Positions 4,965-5,772 of a stretch of DNA of 5,772 nucleotides are shown piece by piece. The position numbers and the translations under genes are program-made. Source of the stretch: DATKCJ01 sp035513275 (GTDB lineage: Bacteria; Verrucomicrobiota; Verrucomicrobiia; Opitutales; Opitutaceae). How positions within the stretch are numbered: the first letter of the stretch is position 1; the number at the start of each line of letters is the position of its first letter. The stretch covers positions 1 through 5,772 of the forward strand of contig DATKCJ010000369.1 in the NCBI GenBank assembly GCA_035513275.1. The letters are read 5' to 3'. Below the pieces are notes generated by a model. That model did not search any database and was not told where the DNA came from. It saw only the letters and a program-made list of their open reading frames with translations.

Positions 4965-5025
4965 GAAAATGATTCGTTTCGGCCAGGTGTGGCTGCATGA
5001 GGTCGATCTGAATTCCGGTTCCTTC

Positions 5026-5054
5026 ATTCGCGTCTATTCGCGTCATTCGCGGTT
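5026..5054 (+). repeat. CGCGAAT phased repeat, copy 3 (inverted)
   Basis: ATTCGCG at 5026, 5036 and 5045, followed by GTT. The first step is 10 bp and the second 9 bp. All three heptamers are perfect. It ends 71 bp before the folC start. Its reverse complement begins AACCGCGAAT, the same as copy 1. Confidence 0.8.
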
Positions 5055-5125
5055 AAGTTGAATTTTCTGTGCCTAGACGCATCGGCTTGCGCACTCGGCG
5101 CGATGCCGGAACATCGTCTCCGCAC

Positions 5126-5772
5126 ATGACGTCCGTCCTGCCATCTGATTTCGCCGCGACCAAGGACTACCTGTTCTCGCTGAAGGCGCAGGGCATCAAG
5201 TTCGGCATCGACCGGATGCGGCTGCTCTGCGCGTCGCTCGGGCATCCGGAGCGCGCGTTTCCGTCGATCCACATCGCCGGCACGAATGGCAAGGGCTCCG
5301 TCGCCGCGATGGTCGACGCGATCTTCCACGCCGCGGGCTGGCGCACGGGGCTCTACACCTCGCCGCACCTCGTGCGCCTCGGCGAGCGCGTGCAGGTCGA
5401 CCGCCGGGTCCTGAGCGACGCGGAGATCATGGCGTTCACCGCCGAGTTAAAGCCCCACGCCGAGCGCCTCGGCGCCGTAGACCCCGACGACTTTCCGAGC
5501 TTCTTCGAGTTCATGACCGGCGCGGCTTTCCTACACTTCGCGCGCAGCAAGGTCGACATCGGCATTCTCGAGGTCGGGCTCGGCGGCCGGCTCGACGCCA
5601 CCAACGTCGTCACGCCCGAGGTCTCGGTGATCACCTCGATCGGGCTCGACCACTGCGAGATGCTCGGCGACACGGTCGAGAAGATCGTCGTCGAGAAGGC
5701 CGGCATCATAAAGCCCGGCCGGCCGGTCGTGATCGGCCGTCTGCCGCCAGGTGCGCTGCGCGTTGCGCGCGA
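5126..5772 (+). CDS. folC: Bifunctional folylpolyglutamate synthase/dihydrofolate synthase FolC, 5' part
   Basis: FolC, a Mur-ligase-family enzyme, uses ATP to add glutamate to dihydropteroate and then to reduced folates, keeping them in the cell and active. The frame is open to the right edge: 215 full codons, about half the usual 420-450. Motifs in the visible ATPase domain are the FGIDRMRLL entry (26-34), the P-loop HIAGTNGKGS (49-58), YTSPHLVRLGERV (77-89), FFEFMTGAAF (126-135), LEVGLGGRLDATN (148-160), SIGLDHCEMLGDT (171-183) with the conserved His176, and EKAGIIKPG (190-198), whose Lys is in the family's carbamylated-lysine region. I chose the ATG at 5126; no Shine-Dalgarno site precedes it. 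The accD-folC adjacency is also found in E. coli. Whether it is truly bifunctional or only folylpolyglutamate synthase cannot be told from this half. Confidence 0.95.
   Translation, partial: MTSVLPSDFAATKDYLFSLKAQGIKFGIDRMRLLCASLGHPERAFPSIHIAGTNGKGSVAAMVDAIFHAAGWRTGLYTSPHLVRLGERVQVDRRVLSDAEIMAFTAELKPHAERLGAVDPDDFPSFFEFMTGAAFLHFARSKVDIGILEVGLGGRLDATNVVTPEVSVITSIGLDHCEMLGDTVEKIVVEKAGIIKPGRPVVIGRLPPGALRVAR

Larger units (their letters stand above)
4798..5125. other. A+T-richer intergenic region between accD and folC
   Basis: This 328-bp gap has clearly lower G+C than the flanking genes and holds three copies of a phased CGCGAAT motif, annotated separately. Between them (4851-4935 and 4965-5025) I see no coding potential, no G+C-rich hairpin followed by a T run, and no convincing -35/-10 pair. 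TTGAAT at 5058-5063 is the nearest to a -35 box before folC but lacks a fitting -10. A promoter for folC is likely here, because the gap is too long for close coupling to accD, but I cannot place it. Confidence 0.55.

Overview
This is a GC-rich bacterial chromosomal window (genes roughly two-thirds G+C by eye) carrying six housekeeping genes on the plus strand and the first codons of a seventh on the minus strand. The protein sequences, the weak or absent Shine-Dalgarno sites before several genes, and the intergenic repeats suggest Verrucomicrobiota, most likely near Opitutaceae. That placement is from memory of similar sequences and is moderate in confidence.

Layout: 1-70 (minus) N-terminus of a ThiF/MoeB/HesA-type adenylyltransferase; 71-244 divergent gap holding a three-way-junction repeat and a 16-bp palindrome; 245-1333 mannose-1-phosphate guanylyltransferase; 1350-1802 RuvX/YqgF nuclease; 1803-1971 gap holding a four-arm cloverleaf repeat; 1972-2772 TruA tRNA pseudouridine synthase; 2773-2932 gap with two tandem 71-bp repeat units, the second running into the next gene; 2933-3700 ComF-family phosphoribosyltransferase; 3701-3933 gap filled end to end by an alternating inverted-repeat array enclosing a second cloverleaf; 3934-4797 AccD; 4798-5125 A+T-richer gap with three copies of a 10-bp-phased CGCGAAT motif; 5126-5772 FolC, cut by the right edge.

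The genes are not one pathway: GDP-mannose supply for glycans, rRNA and tRNA maturation, a DNA-uptake-type phosphoribosyltransferase, fatty-acid initiation and folate polyglutamylation. The order truA-comF-accD-folC resembles the E. coli order truA-dedA-accD-folC, so this looks like an old housekeeping neighbourhood with one substituted member. All complete genes point the same way, but only manC-ruvX are tightly spaced (16 nt).

Two things stand out. First, AccD keeps its carboxyltransferase motifs but has lost all four zinc-finger cysteines by substitution, without any indel. Second, every gap over 100 bp contains a palindromic or phased repeat of a different design. Two of them are cloverleaf-like with compensatory base changes between copies, and comF takes its start region and its stop codon from repeat sequence. 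No mobile-element gene, CRISPR array, rRNA or true tRNA was seen.
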